From Corynebacterium rouxii (GTDB taxonomy: Bacteria; Actinomycetota; Actinomycetes; Mycobacteriales; Mycobacteriaceae): a stretch of 64,000 nucleotides of DNA. The DNA lies in contig NZ_LR738855.1 in assembly GCF_902702935.1 (NCBI RefSeq), positions 868,001 through 932,000 on the forward strand. The letters are read 5' to 3'. The notes below the pieces were generated by a model. That model saw nothing but the letters and a program-made list of their open reading frames with translations. It ran no database searches and was not told where the DNA came from. The translations under genes were made by a program, and so were the position numbers. How positions within the stretch are numbered: position 1 is the stretch's first letter; every line of letters begins with the position of its first letter. Below are positions 1-10,623 of this stretch, in pieces.

Positions 1-1675
<1,675 letters not shown>

Positions 1676-1698
1676 AGCAAGTAAACCTAGTATAAAAG

Positions 1699-1711
1699 TG
1701 CACTGAGTGCA
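1699..1711. promoter_or_regulatory. Candidate TetR operator (palindrome)
   Basis: Perfect inverted repeat TGCACT-G-AGTGCA between the tetR start (1675) and the fumC terminator. A -10-like TATACT lies just downstream on the minus strand, so a bound repressor would cover the promoter of tetR and the MFS gene. Assignment is by position and symmetry only. Confidence 0.6.
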
Positions 1712-1745
1712 AAAAGATAGTTTATGTGTCTACAAAACTGCAGGT

Positions 1746-1790
1746 AAAAGAAAGTGCACCTCTCAGTCTGAAGATGACTAGGAGGTGCAC
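1746..1790 (-). terminator. Rho-independent terminator of fumC
   Basis: Stem GTGCACCTC / GAGGTGCAC (1754-1762 and 1782-1790), with further pairing inside (CAGTC / GACT). On the minus strand the stem is followed by TTTCTTTT. It lies about 30 bases after the fumC stop. The right arm contains one copy of the over-represented CTAGGAGG motif (1778-1785). Confidence 0.75.
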
Positions 1791-1819
1791 TCTGTTGTCA
1801 GATGTGACAGGTTAAAGGC

Positions 1820-3223
1820 TTACTTGTCGCGATCGGTGTTGGCCATTGCGAGAACGTCGAGGCGCTTGTCGAGCTCTTCCTCGGTGAGCTTTTCACCATC
1901 AACAAAGCCCAAGTCGATGACAGTCTGGCGGATGGTCTTGCCTTCCTTCAGCGCGGTCTTTGCCACCTTTGCTGCAGCTTCATAGCCGATAGCTGAGTTT
2001 AGTGGGGTCACGATCGATGGGGAAGACTCAGCCAAGGTGCGCATGCGCTCCTCGTTTGGCTGGATGCCGTCGACAAGACGCTCTGCGAAAACGCGGGCGG
2101 TGTTAGCCAGCAGACGAGAGGACTCGAGGACGTTGCGGGCCATCATTGGAATGAAGACGTTGAGCTCGAACGCGCCCTGTGCGCCACCGAAGGCGATAGC
2201 TGCGTCGTTACCAATAACCTGAGCTGCAACCTGGGTTGCAGTCTCACAGAGAACTGGGTTGACCTTGCCCGGCATGATGGAAGAACCTGGCTGGAGGTCT
2301 GGCAGGTGAATCTCGCCGAGGCCGGTCAGTGGGCCGGATCCCATCCAGCGGATGTCGTTAGCAATCTTGGTCAAGGAGACGGCAATGGTGCGCATTGCGC
2401 CGGAGAACTCGACCAGACCGTCGCGGCTTGCCTGAGCCTCAAAGTGGTTGACGCACTCGCGAAGTTCGGAAACGCCGGTCAGCTTCACGAGCTCGACAGT
2501 GACCTTCTGGCCGAAATCTGCTGGGGTGTTCAGGCCGGTGCCCACAGCGGTACCGCCGATGGAGAGCTCGCCAAGACGTGGCAAGCAGGCCTCGACGCGT
2601 TCAATGCCAGCCTCAATCTGGCGTGCGTAGCCGGAGAACTCCTGGCCCAAAGTAACTGGAACGGCATCCATCAAGTGAGTGCGGCCGGACTTAACAACGT
2701 TCTCCCATTCGGCTGCCTTCTTAGCTAGGGAAGCGTGAAGAACCTTCAGGCCTGGGATGAGGTCCTTGACGGCTGCTTCGGTTGCGGCGATGTGGGTAGC
2801 GGTTGGGAAGGTGTCGTTGGAGGACTGGCCCATGTTGACGTGATCGTTAGGGTGAACCTCAACACCGTTAGCCTTAGCGATCGAGGCGATAACTTCGTTG
2901 GAGTTCATATTCGACGAGGTGCCGGAACCCGTCTGGAAGACGTCGATAGGGAACTGGTCATCGTGCTTGCCCTCGGCTACCTCGGTAGCTGCGGCGATGA
3001 TTGCGTCGGCCTGCTCTGGAGCTAGAAGTCCGCGGTCTTTATTAACCTGAGCGCAAGCGGCCTTGAGCAGACCCATAGCGCGGATCTGTGCGGCTTCGAG
3101 GCCACGGCCAGAAATTGGGAAGTTTTCAACCGCGCGCTGGGTCTGTGCGCGCCAGAGGGCGTCGATAGGCACCTTAACTTCACCCATGGTGTCGTGCTCG
3201 ATGCGGTACTGCTGCTCAGTCAT
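1820..3223 (-). CDS. fumC: Class II fumarate hydratase
   Basis: 467 residues, the normal length for the iron-independent class II fumarase, which interconverts fumarate and L-malate in the TCA cycle. The superfamily signature [11 protein letters not shown] is present (about residues 317-327), along with the conserved [13 protein letters not shown] and [11 protein letters not shown] stretches that build the active site shared between subunits. The ATG at 3223 is preceded by AAAGGTGG. The gene stands alone with a terminator at 1746-1790. It holds no copy of CTAGGAGG in 1.4 kb, in contrast to most neighbours, which fits strong codon constraint in a central metabolic gene. Confidence 0.97.
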   Translation of the reverse strand: MTEQQYRIEHDTMGEVKVPIDALWRAQTQRAVENFPISGRGLEAAQIRAMGLLKAACAQVNKDRGLLAPEQADAIIAAATEVAEGKHDDQFPIDVFQTGSGTSSNMNSNEVIASIAKANGVEVHPNDHVNMGQSSNDTFPTATHIAATEAAVKDLIPGLKVLHASLAKKAAEWENVVKSGRTHLMDAVPVTLGQEFSGYARQIEAGIERVEACLPRLGELSIGGTAVGTGLNTPADFGQKVTVELVKLTGVSELRECVNHFEAQASRDGLVEFSGAMRTIAVSLTKIANDIRWMGSGPLTGLGEIHLPDLQPGSSIMPGKVNPVLCETATQVAAQVIGNDAAIAFGGAQGAFELNVFIPMMARNVLESSRLLANTARVFAERLVDGIQPNEERMRTLAESSPSIVTPLNSAIGYEAAAKVAKTALKEGKTIRQTVIDLGFVDGEKLTEEELDKRLDVLAMANTDRDK

Positions 3224-3383
3224 AAGTTGTATCCACCTTTGTCAGTAGAAGGTTGCAGAAATCTGTGCGCGTGGTAGCTCGGGTTAGCGGGACACGTGCA
3301 CGCATGCCTACCAGTATGCCCAAAAACCAAGCCAAATGTGGCAAAGATGTGGGAAATACTGCTGGTGTGAGATGAATCGAGGG

Positions 3384-3420
3384 GAACGGGGCTGCGTAAG
3401 CTAAGAGAAACACCCCGTTC
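3384..3420. terminator. Hairpin between fumC and glpX, possible glpX terminator
   Basis: Inverted repeat GAACGGGG (3384-3391) / CCCCGTTC (3413-3420) with a 21-base loop, lying after the glpX stop and upstream of fumC. No clear T-tract follows on either strand, so the call as a terminator is weak. The rest of 3224-3479 shows no further gene. Confidence 0.35.
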
Positions 3421-3479
3421 ACCTGTGCTTAGGGCAAGGATGCGGGGTGTGGGTGATAAAAATTACTTTTTAGGCGCCG

Positions 3480-4496
3480 CTACTTCCGTGGGGAAATTTG
3501 GGAGTAATCAACCACAGAGTATTCCTGCAGTTTGTGCAGCTTGTGGGTGGATTCGATGAAACGAACGGTGCCGGACTTGGAACGCATAACGAGCGAGCGT
3601 GTGGTTGCGCCGTCGGCACGGTAGCTCACGCCACGGAGCATGTCGCCATTGGTTACACCGGTGGCAACGAAGAAGCAGTTATCCGACGAGACGAGGTCAT
3701 GGGTTCCTAGAACGCGGTTGAGTTCGTGGCCAGCATTGCGGGCCTTAGCGGCTTCGGCGTCATCCTTAGGTGCGAGTACACCTTGGATTTCGCCGCCCAT
3801 GCACTTCATGGCGCATGCGGTGATGATACCTTCTGGGGTTCCACCGGTACCCATCATGATGTCGACTGAGTTGGTGGCTTGGGCAGCGGCAACTGCGCCG
3901 GCGACGTCGCCGTCGCGGATCAAGCGTACCTTGGCGCCTGCCTCACGAATATCCTTGATGAGGTTGTCGTGACGTGGGCGATCCAAGACAACAACGGTGA
4001 CTTGGTCTGGTGCGATGCCTTTTGCCTTGGCGACGGCCTTGATGTTGTACTCGACCGGTGCGTTGATGTCGATGGTGCCAGCAGCTTCGGGGCCAACGGC
4101 GATCTTGCGCATGTAGAACACGGCAGATGGGTCGTACATGGAACCACGCTCGGAGGCTGCCAAGACAGAAATGGCGTTAGGGCGGCCTTCAGCCATCAAG
4201 GTGGTGCCGTCGACTGGATCAACGGCGATGTCTACTGCTGCACCTTCGCCGGTGCCGACCTGCTCGCCATTGAAGAGCATGGGGGCTTCGTCCTTTTCGC
4301 CCTCACCGATGACTACAACACCGTTCATCTGAACCGAGTTGATGAGCTTGCGCATGGCGTCGACAGCTGCTCCGTCACCCTCGTTCTTCATGCCGCGACC
4401 GACCCAGCGGCCAGACGCCAGTGCAGCTGCCTCGGTAACACGAACCAACTCGAGGGCGAGGTTGCGATCTGGAATCTCTGGGTTGAGGTTGGTCAT
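3480..4496 (-). CDS. glpX: Class II fructose-1,6-bisphosphatase
   Basis: 338 residues. GlpX-type FBPase hydrolyses fructose 1,6-bisphosphate to fructose 6-phosphate, the committed step of gluconeogenesis. The metal- and phosphate-binding signatures are visible: [27 protein letters not shown] (residues about 92-103) and GTGGTPEG. It is the main FBPase type in corynebacteria and mycobacteria. The ATG at 4496 has an AGGAGG ribosome-binding site at good spacing. It is transcribed away from the DUF4245 gene. No CTAGGAGG copies occur inside the gene. Confidence 0.96.
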   Translation of the reverse strand: MTNLNPEIPDRNLALELVRVTEAAALASGRWVGRGMKNEGDGAAVDAMRKLINSVQMNGVVVIGEGEKDEAPMLFNGEQVGTGEGAAVDIAVDPVDGTTLMAEGRPNAISVLAASERGSMYDPSAVFYMRKIAVGPEAAGTIDINAPVEYNIKAVAKAKGIAPDQVTVVVLDRPRHDNLIKDIREAGAKVRLIRDGDVAGAVAAAQATNSVDIMMGTGGTPEGIITACAMKCMGGEIQGVLAPKDDAEAAKARNAGHELNRVLGTHDLVSSDNCFFVATGVTNGDMLRGVSYRADGATTRSLVMRSKSGTVRFIESTHKLHKLQEYSVVDYSQISPRK

Positions 4497-4798
4497 AAGG
4501 GAATGCCTCCTGTGGATGACGATAAAAACTCAATAGTGGGAACTGCTTATATGGTGACGCGAACAGCATAGCGAGGGGACATGGGGGAGATCCTCGCGAA
4601 CACACGGTTTTTGTCTACCTGCCTAATTGTTGCAAAGCTATGTGAGAATTTACCGGAAAACCACACCTTAAAGAGGGTAATTGTGATCTGCAAGGCAAAA
4701 AATCTTAAAGGTAACCTTGCAGACACTTTCGATTACTGCGGCTATACCCATGTACGCGTATCCGCTGATTAACGCGCACTCATGCCATACTGTTGTGC

Positions 4799-5377
4799 GT
4801 GGCTGTAGAAAAACCTCGCATTTACCAAGGCGCCCGGGACATCATTTTGTCGCTCGGCTCGATTCTGCTCATTGTTGCAGTGACCATCGGTTTTACTGGA
4901 ATGTGCAGCTTCGATCGTGGGAATAAAGATAACGCCCCTATTCAACGAGTAGACGCCCGCACCTTCCTCGAAATGGAAGCGCGTGGGGCGGACTTCGCTG
5001 TGCGATATCCAGGCGAGATCGGGGGCTGGCAGGCCAACTCGGCGCGGCGCATGACTATCGCCAAAGCAAGTGCCCCAGTCGTGGGATGGGTTGTCAACAA
5101 AGACTCGTATGTCCAACTTACTCAAACAGGCGTAAGCAAAGACGATGTCATTAAGCGTTACGACGGCAACCTGCGCACCCGCTCCGGAGAGCATTCTCTA
5201 GGAGGGAAGGTAGTCGAGGAATATAGCTCTGAAGATAGAGACGTCCGTGACATTTGGGTCGTCGATCTAGGAGATGCACGTGTGATTGTCAGCGGTGCAG
5301 CTCCCCGTGAGGAATTCGATCGCGTAATCACCAAAATGATCGAGGCGAGCCCATTGCCTGGACCCGCCTCACAATAA
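4799..5377 (+). CDS. DUF4245 membrane-anchored protein
   Basis: About 192 residues. One N-terminal transmembrane helix (residues about 14-36, ILSLGSILLIVAVTIGFTGM) is followed by an extracytoplasmic domain of the actinobacterial DUF4245 type. A conserved order glpX - DUF4245 - xseB - xseA - ispH is known in this order of bacteria and supports the call; no biochemical role is established. The frame also offers a TTG at 4793. GTG 4799 gives the N-terminus closest to family members and has a -10-like TACTGT just upstream. One CTAGGAGG (5198) encodes part of an LGG segment in sense orientation. A terminator follows, inside the 3' end of the convergent xseB. Confidence 0.8.
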   Translation: MAVEKPRIYQGARDIILSLGSILLIVAVTIGFTGMCSFDRGNKDNAPIQRVDARTFLEMEARGADFAVRYPGEIGGWQANSARRMTIAKASAPVVGWVVNKDSYVQLTQTGVSKDDVIKRYDGNLRTRSGEHSLGGKVVEEYSSEDRDVRDIWVVDLGDARVIVSGAAPREEFDRVITKMIEASPLPGPASQ

Positions 5378-5386
5378 TCGCTGGTT

Positions 5387-5644
5387 TTACTGCTCTTGGC
5401 CTTGGGATGTCTCGCCCAAGGCTTTTTCTATGCGCTGTTGCGCACCGTTGAGGTGTTCTTCGCATCTTTTAGCGAGTGCTTCGCCTCGTTCCCAGTAGGC
5501 GAGTGATTCGTCGAGGCCCATTTGTCCTAGTTCAAGGATCCGGACGACTTCTACTAACTCATCGCGTGCTTGTTCGTAGGAGAGTTCTTCTACTGGTGCA
5601 AAGGCGTTGGTTCCAGTTCCTTGACCGATGATGTCATGTGGCAT
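5387..5644 (-). CDS. xseB: Exodeoxyribonuclease VII small subunit
   Basis: 85 residues beginning MPHDIIGQG. The XseB domain is clear ([36 protein letters not shown]), the coiled-coil partner of XseA in the nuclease that degrades single-stranded DNA to oligonucleotides. The frame continues open upstream into xseA, but the XseB homology begins at this ATG, 28 bases after the xseA stop. Just upstream the mRNA reads CACCTCCTC, the opposite of a Shine-Dalgarno, so initiation probably depends on coupling to xseA. The 3' end overlaps the terminator of the convergent DUF4245 gene. Confidence 0.9.
   Translation of the reverse strand: MPHDIIGQGTGTNAFAPVEELSYEQARDELVEVVRILELGQMGLDESLAYWERGEALAKRCEEHLNGAQQRIEKALGETSQGQEQ
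5399..5427 (+). terminator. Terminator of the DUF4245 gene, embedded in xseB coding sequence
   Basis: Stem GCCTTGGG (5399-5406) / CCCAAGGC (5415-5422), loop of 8, then TTTTT on the plus strand. It lies within the last codons of the convergent xseB, so those codons also serve as a terminator for the opposite strand. Confidence 0.75.
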
Positions 5645-5672
5645 GAGGAGGTGCGTCTTTCTGTTGTATGTC

Positions 5673-6914
5673 TTAGTCTGCTGGAGTTGTTTGCATTGCA
5701 GCGGCGGTGATGGAGCCGTCGGCAACGCGGATGCGTAACTGGCTGCCAGGTGGCGACATTCCAATGGTGGTCACTACCTCGGGAGCGCTGCCGTCTCGGG
5801 GCACGACTTGGATGACTGCGTAGCCTCGTGCCAATGTTGCCGATGGCCCAAGGGCTGCGACTTGTTGGCGTAGCGACGCCACTGTGGCGTGTTCAGTGCT
5901 GAGCATGTAACGCATATCGCGCCGGATAGAAGCAATTGACCGAGCAATCTCATCGCGATGCAGCGTGATAGCACGTACGGGATCTGCAAGGGCTGGTCTA
6001 CTGCGTACGGCGGCAAGTTGTTGGCGTTCTTTGTGGACCCAGCCGCGTAACGCAGCAGCGCTGCGGGAGCGAAGCTCGGCGAGGAGCTGGCGTTCAGCAG
6101 CAACATCTGGAACCACTTTTTTGGCGGCGTCGGTAGGCGTTGCAGCCCGAAGATCTGCGATGTTATCCAAAACGGGATTGTCTGGTTCGTGACCGATGGC
6201 AGACACTACCGGTGTGTGCGCTGCAACGACGGCACGTTGAAGTGCTTCCTCAGAGAAGGGGAGAAGGTCTTCCACTGAGCCACCGCCACGGGCAATGATG
6301 ATGACGTCGATGCTGGGGTCGGCGTCGAGACGCTGCAATGCCTCAATGATTTCGGGCACCGCGCGCGCACCCTGCACAGCAGTATTGATGACGGTGAACT
6401 TCACTTCAGGCCATCTACTGTGGGCAACTGCTAGCACATCGCGCTCGGCGGCGGAGCCACGACCCGTGATGAGTCCAATGTTGTTTGGTAAAAACGGCAA
6501 TGGTTTTTTCAACGTAGGATCAAAAAGCCCTTCGTTGGCAAGTTGCTGGCGCAGCCTTTCAATGCGTGCGAGCAGTTCACCCACGCCCACAGGGCGGATA
6601 TCGGTGACCCATAAGGAAAAAGAGCCACGGCCCTCATAAAACGCCGGCTTACCGTATACCACTACGCGGTCGCCGTCTTGAAGCCGACTAGGCAATGAGC
6701 GCAGTAATGAAGTAGCGCAGGTGAGCTGCACGCTGGCTTCAGCTTCAGGATCACGCAGGGTGATATAGGAAAACTTCCAGCTGGGTTTCATATTTAGCTG
6801 GGTTATTTGTCCTTCAACCCACAGATGACCTAATCGCTCGATCCAACTTTTTACCTTGGAATTAAGCTCACGAACAGGCCATGCACTTTCAGGTGCATTC
6901 GGTTGTGCAGCCAA
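5673..6914 (-). CDS. xseA: Exodeoxyribonuclease VII large subunit
   Basis: 413 residues. An N-terminal OB-fold (about 10-110, with VEGQITQLN) is followed by the XseA catalytic domain containing [30 protein letters not shown] and the [12 protein letters not shown] segment conserved in the family. It acts with XseB in DNA repair and mismatch-repair excision. The start is a TTG at 6914, which matches the family N-terminus; no ATG is near. xseB follows after 28 bases as the second gene of the unit. It is divergent from ispH. Confidence 0.95.
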   Translation of the reverse strand: MAAQPNAPESAWPVRELNSKVKSWIERLGHLWVEGQITQLNMKPSWKFSYITLRDPEAEASVQLTCATSLLRSLPSRLQDGDRVVVYGKPAFYEGRGSFSLWVTDIRPVGVGELLARIERLRQQLANEGLFDPTLKKPLPFLPNNIGLITGRGSAAERDVLAVAHSRWPEVKFTVINTAVQGARAVPEIIEALQRLDADPSIDVIIIARGGGSVEDLLPFSEEALQRAVVAAHTPVVSAIGHEPDNPVLDNIADLRAATPTDAAKKVVPDVAAERQLLAELRSRSAAALRGWVHKERQQLAAVRSRPALADPVRAITLHRDEIARSIASIRRDMRYMLSTEHATVASLRQQVAALGPSATLARGYAVIQVVPRDGSAPEVVTTIGMSPPGSQLRIRVADGSITAAAMQTTPAD

Positions 6915-7008
6915 ACCTTAAACCCCCTTCTTCATGGCGAGCAACAAACTGTATTCAACAGGAACCAACACACAAGCATACGGCAGGAGAGCACACTCAG
7001 TGGGACAG

Positions 7009-7020
7009 TAGTTTAAGCTG
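7009..7020 (+). promoter_or_regulatory. Candidate -10 for leaderless ispH start
   Basis: TAGTTT at 7009-7014 followed by 6 bases to GTG 7021. No Shine-Dalgarno sequence precedes the start, consistent with a leaderless transcript as is common in corynebacteria. Confidence 0.4.
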
Positions 7021-8022
7021 GTGTGCATGACTTCACCCGATCAGCTCACCGCTTCTGAGTCCGCTGACACCGCCTCCGCACACAAGCGTGTGCTTGTCGC
7101 AGCCCCACGAGGCTACTGCGCCGGCGTGGATCGCGCTGTCGAAACCGTCGAAAAGGCCCTAGAAAAATATGGCGCGCCCGTCTACGTGCGTAAAGAGATC
7201 GTCCACAATCGTTACGTTGTGGACACACTCGCCGAACGCGGCGCCATCTTTGTCGATGAGACAACCGAAGCTCCAGAAGGCGCCCACCTAGTATTTTCTG
7301 CCCACGGCGTCAGCCCCGCCGTACACAAAGAAGCAGAAGCACTGAGCCTGAAAACTCTTGACGCAACGTGCCCCTTGGTCACCAAAGTGCACAACGAGGT
7401 GAAACGGTTTGCACGCGACGGCTACCACATCCTCCTAGTCGGACACGAAGGCCACGAGGAAGTTGAAGGCACTGCAGGGGAAGCCCCCGACGTAACCCAC
7501 CTTGTCGACGGAGTTGAAAGCGTGGACAAACTCCCCGAATTTCTTCACGACGAAAAACTTATCTGGCTATCGCAAACCACGTTGTCTGTGGATGAGACGA
7601 TGACAATTGTGAAAAAGCTCCATGAGCGCTTCACACATCTTCAAGATCCTCCTAGTGATGACATCTGCTACGCCACACAAAACCGCCAAGTGGCAGTCAA
7701 AGCAATTGCTGCGGAATCAGATGTTGTTATCGTTGTAGGTTCCCAGAACTCCTCGAACTCCAAACGACTGGTTGAAGTGGCCTTGCAAGCAGGCGCGGGT
7801 GCTTCCTACCTCGTCGACTACGCTCACCAGATCGATGAGTCTTGGCTCGATGGCGCCACCACTGTGGGCGTGTCTTCTGGCGCATCCGTGCCAGAGATCT
7901 TGGTGCGTGGAGTGCTGGAATTCCTTGACGAGCGTGGCTTCCACGACGTTAAGGAGATTACTACTGCGGCAGAAAAGATCACCTTCGCCCTTCCTAGAGA
8001 TTTGCGCCCTTCGCGCACGTAG
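7021..8022 (+). CDS. ispH: 4-hydroxy-3-methylbut-2-enyl diphosphate reductase
   Basis: 333 residues from GTG 7021 (331 from ATG 7027, the start typical of homologues). IspH/LytB catalyses the last step of the methylerythritol phosphate pathway, giving IPP and DMAPP, and uses a 4Fe-4S cluster. The three cluster cysteines are in [21 protein letters not shown] and [10 protein letters not shown]. The HGVS motif and an SSNSKRL diphosphate-binding segment are also present. Two CCTCCTAG copies (7431, 7648) lie in coding orientation. It is convergent with the DUF6542 gene and shares a strong hairpin with it. Confidence 0.96.
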   Translation: MCMTSPDQLTASESADTASAHKRVLVAAPRGYCAGVDRAVETVEKALEKYGAPVYVRKEIVHNRYVVDTLAERGAIFVDETTEAPEGAHLVFSAHGVSPAVHKEAEALSLKTLDATCPLVTKVHNEVKRFARDGYHILLVGHEGHEEVEGTAGEAPDVTHLVDGVESVDKLPEFLHDEKLIWLSQTTLSVDETMTIVKKLHERFTHLQDPPSDDICYATQNRQVAVKAIAAESDVVIVVGSQNSSNSKRLVEVALQAGAGASYLVDYAHQIDESWLDGATTVGVSSGASVPEILVRGVLEFLDERGFHDVKEITTAAEKITFALPRDLRPSRT

Positions 8023-8026
8023 AGCG

Positions 8027-8075
8027 ACGCAAGAGGCGCCACACATGGGATATGCGTGGCGCCTCTTGCGTTATA
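8027..8075. terminator. Bidirectional terminator between ispH and the DUF6542 gene
   Basis: 16-base perfect stem ACGCAAGAGGCGCCAC (8027-8042) / GTGGCGCCTCTTGCGT (8056-8071) with a 13-base loop. Its place between two convergent genes suggests it serves both, although the T-tracts are short. Confidence 0.8.
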
Positions 8076-8085
8076 ACTTTCGACC

Positions 8086-8877
8086 TTAACTGTATAAGTC
8101 GTCGTCGAAAGTACGAGTCCTATGGATTTCTGGATCTGGATTTACTAGGCGACGAGTCAAATCACGCTCGGCGGCCTCACGCTGAGCTGCAGTACGTGTA
8201 GGCCTTGGCGCGAACGATTTAGCACCTGTTTGTTTCTGTTCTTGCCTACGCCGCATCAGCTCTTCAACAGTCACACTGTTGTCGCGGCGAGATCGGCTGC
8301 TGGCCCGAGTGCGCTGCGGTTTGCTGGAACGTTGTGCTTGGGTACGAGCCTTCGACGCTGCCGTATAATTCCGACGGTCAGTCTCGCTTTGAGCGCGTCG
8401 AGTTCGCTCCGCGATAGTGGTAACGCGCTTATATTTGCGTTTGAGAAGTGACACACGAAGATAAGCAATCAGTCCCGCACCGATGGTCGTTGCCGCTAGG
8501 AGGGGGAAATGCTCAGTAATGGGATAAACAGTAGTAATAAGCTGCGTTGTGCTAAAAGGCGTTCCTTCAGCCGCTGAGCTTTTGACAATGAGCCATGCTG
8601 TGGCAAGAATTCCTACGCCGAAAAATAGCGGCAGGCTTGCCACGAGGAGAAACAGGCCACTGGGAAGGGTAAGTAGCGCAGTAAACAGCGAGAAAGCAAC
8701 AAAGATCGCGAGAAATGGCCATCCGACGCTGCCGGTTGCTTGAGAAATAAGCAGCCCAGTGACCATCGCGGCTGTCATAAGAACAAGAGAAGACCACAAG
8801 GAGATGCCAAAAAATTGGTCATTGGCATAGGTGGTGTGTGCCTGGCTGTGGCGTTTATGTTCTGTCTTGTTCTGCAC
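8086..8877 (-). CDS. DUF6542-type membrane protein
   Basis: 263 residues. Four hydrophobic helices occupy about residues 25-155 (for example LLTLPSGLFLLVASLPLFFG). They are followed by a long basic, Arg/Ser/Gln-rich C-terminal tail of about 100 residues that is probably disordered and cytoplasmic. The architecture and the position beside ispH and xseA fit the actinobacterial DUF6542 family, which has no known function. One CCTCCTAG in coding orientation (8496-8503 on the plus strand as CTAGGAGG) falls in the fourth helix. Confidence 0.7.
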   Translation of the reverse strand: MQNKTEHKRHSQAHTTYANDQFFGISLWSSLVLMTAAMVTGLLISQATGSVGWPFLAIFVAFSLFTALLTLPSGLFLLVASLPLFFGVGILATAWLIVKSSAAEGTPFSTTQLITTVYPITEHFPLLAATTIGAGLIAYLRVSLLKRKYKRVTTIAERTRRAQSETDRRNYTAASKARTQAQRSSKPQRTRASSRSRRDNSVTVEELMRRRQEQKQTGAKSFAPRPTRTAAQREAAERDLTRRLVNPDPEIHRTRTFDDDLYS

Positions 8878-8943
8878 GGATGTTTATCCTACTCAAGGGG
8901 ATCTGTGGTTGGGAACTTTTGCTGTGGGCGTGTGCCCCAGAAA

Positions 8944-10365
8944 TCAGGGCTTATGGAACAGGTGTGTGAGGTCGCTAATTTTGGCTTTTAGGCTCTGCAA
9001 CACGACAGCGTGCTCGTCTTCCGGTTGAGGTTCTGCGTCTCTAGGAGGGGGAGAGGACTGCTTATAGTGAGATTTTAGTTTTGCTGCGATGAGTTCTTGG
9101 TTTTTTTGTTCGCCGAATTTTCCGGTGATGGAGCCTGCCCGTGTAACAAATTTGATGTCGTCGGCGGTTTTTTCACCGGCTCGTAGCGCTGTCATGTCTT
9201 GGAGGTAGCGGAATAAGACGGCGATCATGGCTGCGGTGGGCACTGCGAGGAAGGCCCCGACGATACCGAAGAGGCTGCCGCCGAGGGTGACGGATACCAA
9301 GACGACCACTGGATGCAAGTTCATGGCGCGAGATTGCAGGATGGGGGAAAGCACATTGCCTTCGAGCTGTTGGACTGCGAGCACAATGATGAGTGTGATC
9401 ACGGCCTTGGTAAGGCCTAAGGACACAAGTGCTACGAGGACGGCGAGAGTTCCTGCGACAAAGGCTCCGACGATGGGGATGAATCCAGCGATGAAGGTGA
9501 GCACCGCGAGTGCGAGTGCCATGGGTACGCCTAGGAGGAGAAGGCCGCCGCCGATGGCTACGGCGTCGACAAGCGAAACAAGTGCTTGGGCGCGTACGAA
9601 TCCGCACAGAGTGATCCACGATCGTGCGAGGAGCTCCGTGAGGTGCCAGCCTGCGCGCTTTCCGACGATTCCACGTACCCATGGCAGGAATTTTTCGCCG
9701 TCTTTGAGGAAGAAGAAGGTTAAAACGAGGACTACGCCGAGGGTGACGAGTACGGATGTTGCCACTCCTAGTCCAGAGAAGATTTCACCAGCGATGGTGC
9801 CGCTTTTACTTTGGAACCATCCGGCGGCGGCATTGATGCGGTCGTTGAGTTCTTCAGAATCGAGGCTTAGCGGTGGTCCTTGTAGCCATAGTTGGATCTT
9901 TTGGATTCCTTCGAATGCTTGGAAGTAAAGGGTTTGAGATTGTCGTCCTACATCTGGGGCGATAATCCAGATCAGGAACCCAAAGAACCCAAAGCTGGCC
10001 AAGATGCTTATCAGCGCAGCGAAACCACTGGGTATGCCTTTGCGACGCATCCAGATTGTTGGTGGCCATAGTACGGTGCAGACGATGAGTGCCAGAATGA
10101 CGGGCAGTATTCCGCGCCAGACCTGCTTGAGTAAATACCAAGTAGCAAATGCGGTGGCTGCAATGATGAGAATGCGGATACACCAAGTGGAGAGAACTTT
10201 AACGCCGTGCGCTATGACTTCTGAGCGGTCGATGCGGGCGTGGTCGTCGTGGGGAGACATGGCCTCGAAGACATCGGTTGCCTCGGTAAAAGATCCGGTG
10301 TTCTCGGCATGAGGTGGTGTCGAGCTTGGTGCGGATTCTTCTGGGGTGGGAATGTCGGAAGTCAC
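8944..10365 (-). CDS. AI-2E family (PerM-type) transporter
   Basis: 473 residues. An acidic N-terminal extension of about 60 residues is followed by the 8-helix AI-2E_transport domain, including LVLTFFFLKDGEKF and the C-terminal VQQLEGNVLSPILQSRAMNLHP signature with a GGSLFGIVGAFLAVPTAA helix. The family includes exporters of autoinducer-2 and sodium/proton antiporters, so the substrate is open. The C-terminal 80 residues are charged and family-specific. Two CTAGGAGG copies (9041, 9531) read CCTCCTAG on the coding strand. It appears to be a single-gene unit. Confidence 0.85.
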   Translation of the reverse strand: MTSDIPTPEESAPSSTPPHAENTGSFTEATDVFEAMSPHDDHARIDRSEVIAHGVKVLSTWCIRILIIAATAFATWYLLKQVWRGILPVILALIVCTVLWPPTIWMRRKGIPSGFAALISILASFGFFGFLIWIIAPDVGRQSQTLYFQAFEGIQKIQLWLQGPPLSLDSEELNDRINAAAGWFQSKSGTIAGEIFSGLGVATSVLVTLGVVLVLTFFFLKDGEKFLPWVRGIVGKRAGWHLTELLARSWITLCGFVRAQALVSLVDAVAIGGGLLLLGVPMALALAVLTFIAGFIPIVGAFVAGTLAVLVALVSLGLTKAVITLIIVLAVQQLEGNVLSPILQSRAMNLHPVVVLVSVTLGGSLFGIVGAFLAVPTAAMIAVLFRYLQDMTALRAGEKTADDIKFVTRAGSITGKFGEQKNQELIAAKLKSHYKQSSPPPRDAEPQPEDEHAVVLQSLKAKISDLTHLFHKP

Positions 10366-10415
10366 AGCAATTATTGTGCCTCATCGCATGCGTTAGCGTG
10401 GAGAGCAATGCCCAA

Positions 10416-10444
10416 GGGGGGATGGCTTTTTCTATGCCATCCCT
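10416..10444 (-). terminator. Hairpin downstream of metS
   Basis: GGGATGGC / GCCATCCC inverted repeat immediately after the metS stop, with a loop that is T-rich on the plus strand. There is no strong T-tract after the stem on the minus strand, so it may be a weak terminator. Confidence 0.5.
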
Positions 10445-10452
10445 CGTGGGTG

Positions 10453-10623
10453 CTAAGAGGTGTGCTCTTGAGCAATCAGTACGTCGTCAGTGGCGAAGTC
10501 GTGTTCGCCGAGGATTCCTGAGGTTTCATCGGGATGTTTGATCAGGGTGATGAGGGCGAGTACGAGTCCGCCCCAGATGACGATGATGAATAAGAGCATC
10601 ATTAGGATAGCTGCGGTAGACAT
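10453..10623 (-). CDS. metS: Methionine/alanine importer small subunit MetS
   Basis: 56 residues, beginning MSTAAILMMLLFIIVIWGG: a single membrane helix followed by a short soluble tail (HPDETSGILGEHDFATDD). C. glutamicum MetS is a small protein needed with MetP for sodium-dependent methionine uptake, and this gene sits in exactly that place. Its ATG shares one base with the metP stop (TAATG), and its AAGGAGG ribosome-binding site lies inside the last metP codons, so the two are translationally coupled. Many gene callers would miss this gene because of its size. Confidence 0.88.
   Translation of the reverse strand: MSTAAILMMLLFIIVIWGGLVLALITLIKHPDETSGILGEHDFATDDVLIAQEHTS

Noticed and set aside
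3216..3422. 68-codon minus-strand frame upstream of fumC
   Set aside because: Overlaps the fumC start and a hairpin, no family resemblance.
9227..9928. 233-codon plus-strand frame
   Set aside because: Antisense shadow of the AI-2E transporter gene; no ribosome-binding site or domain.
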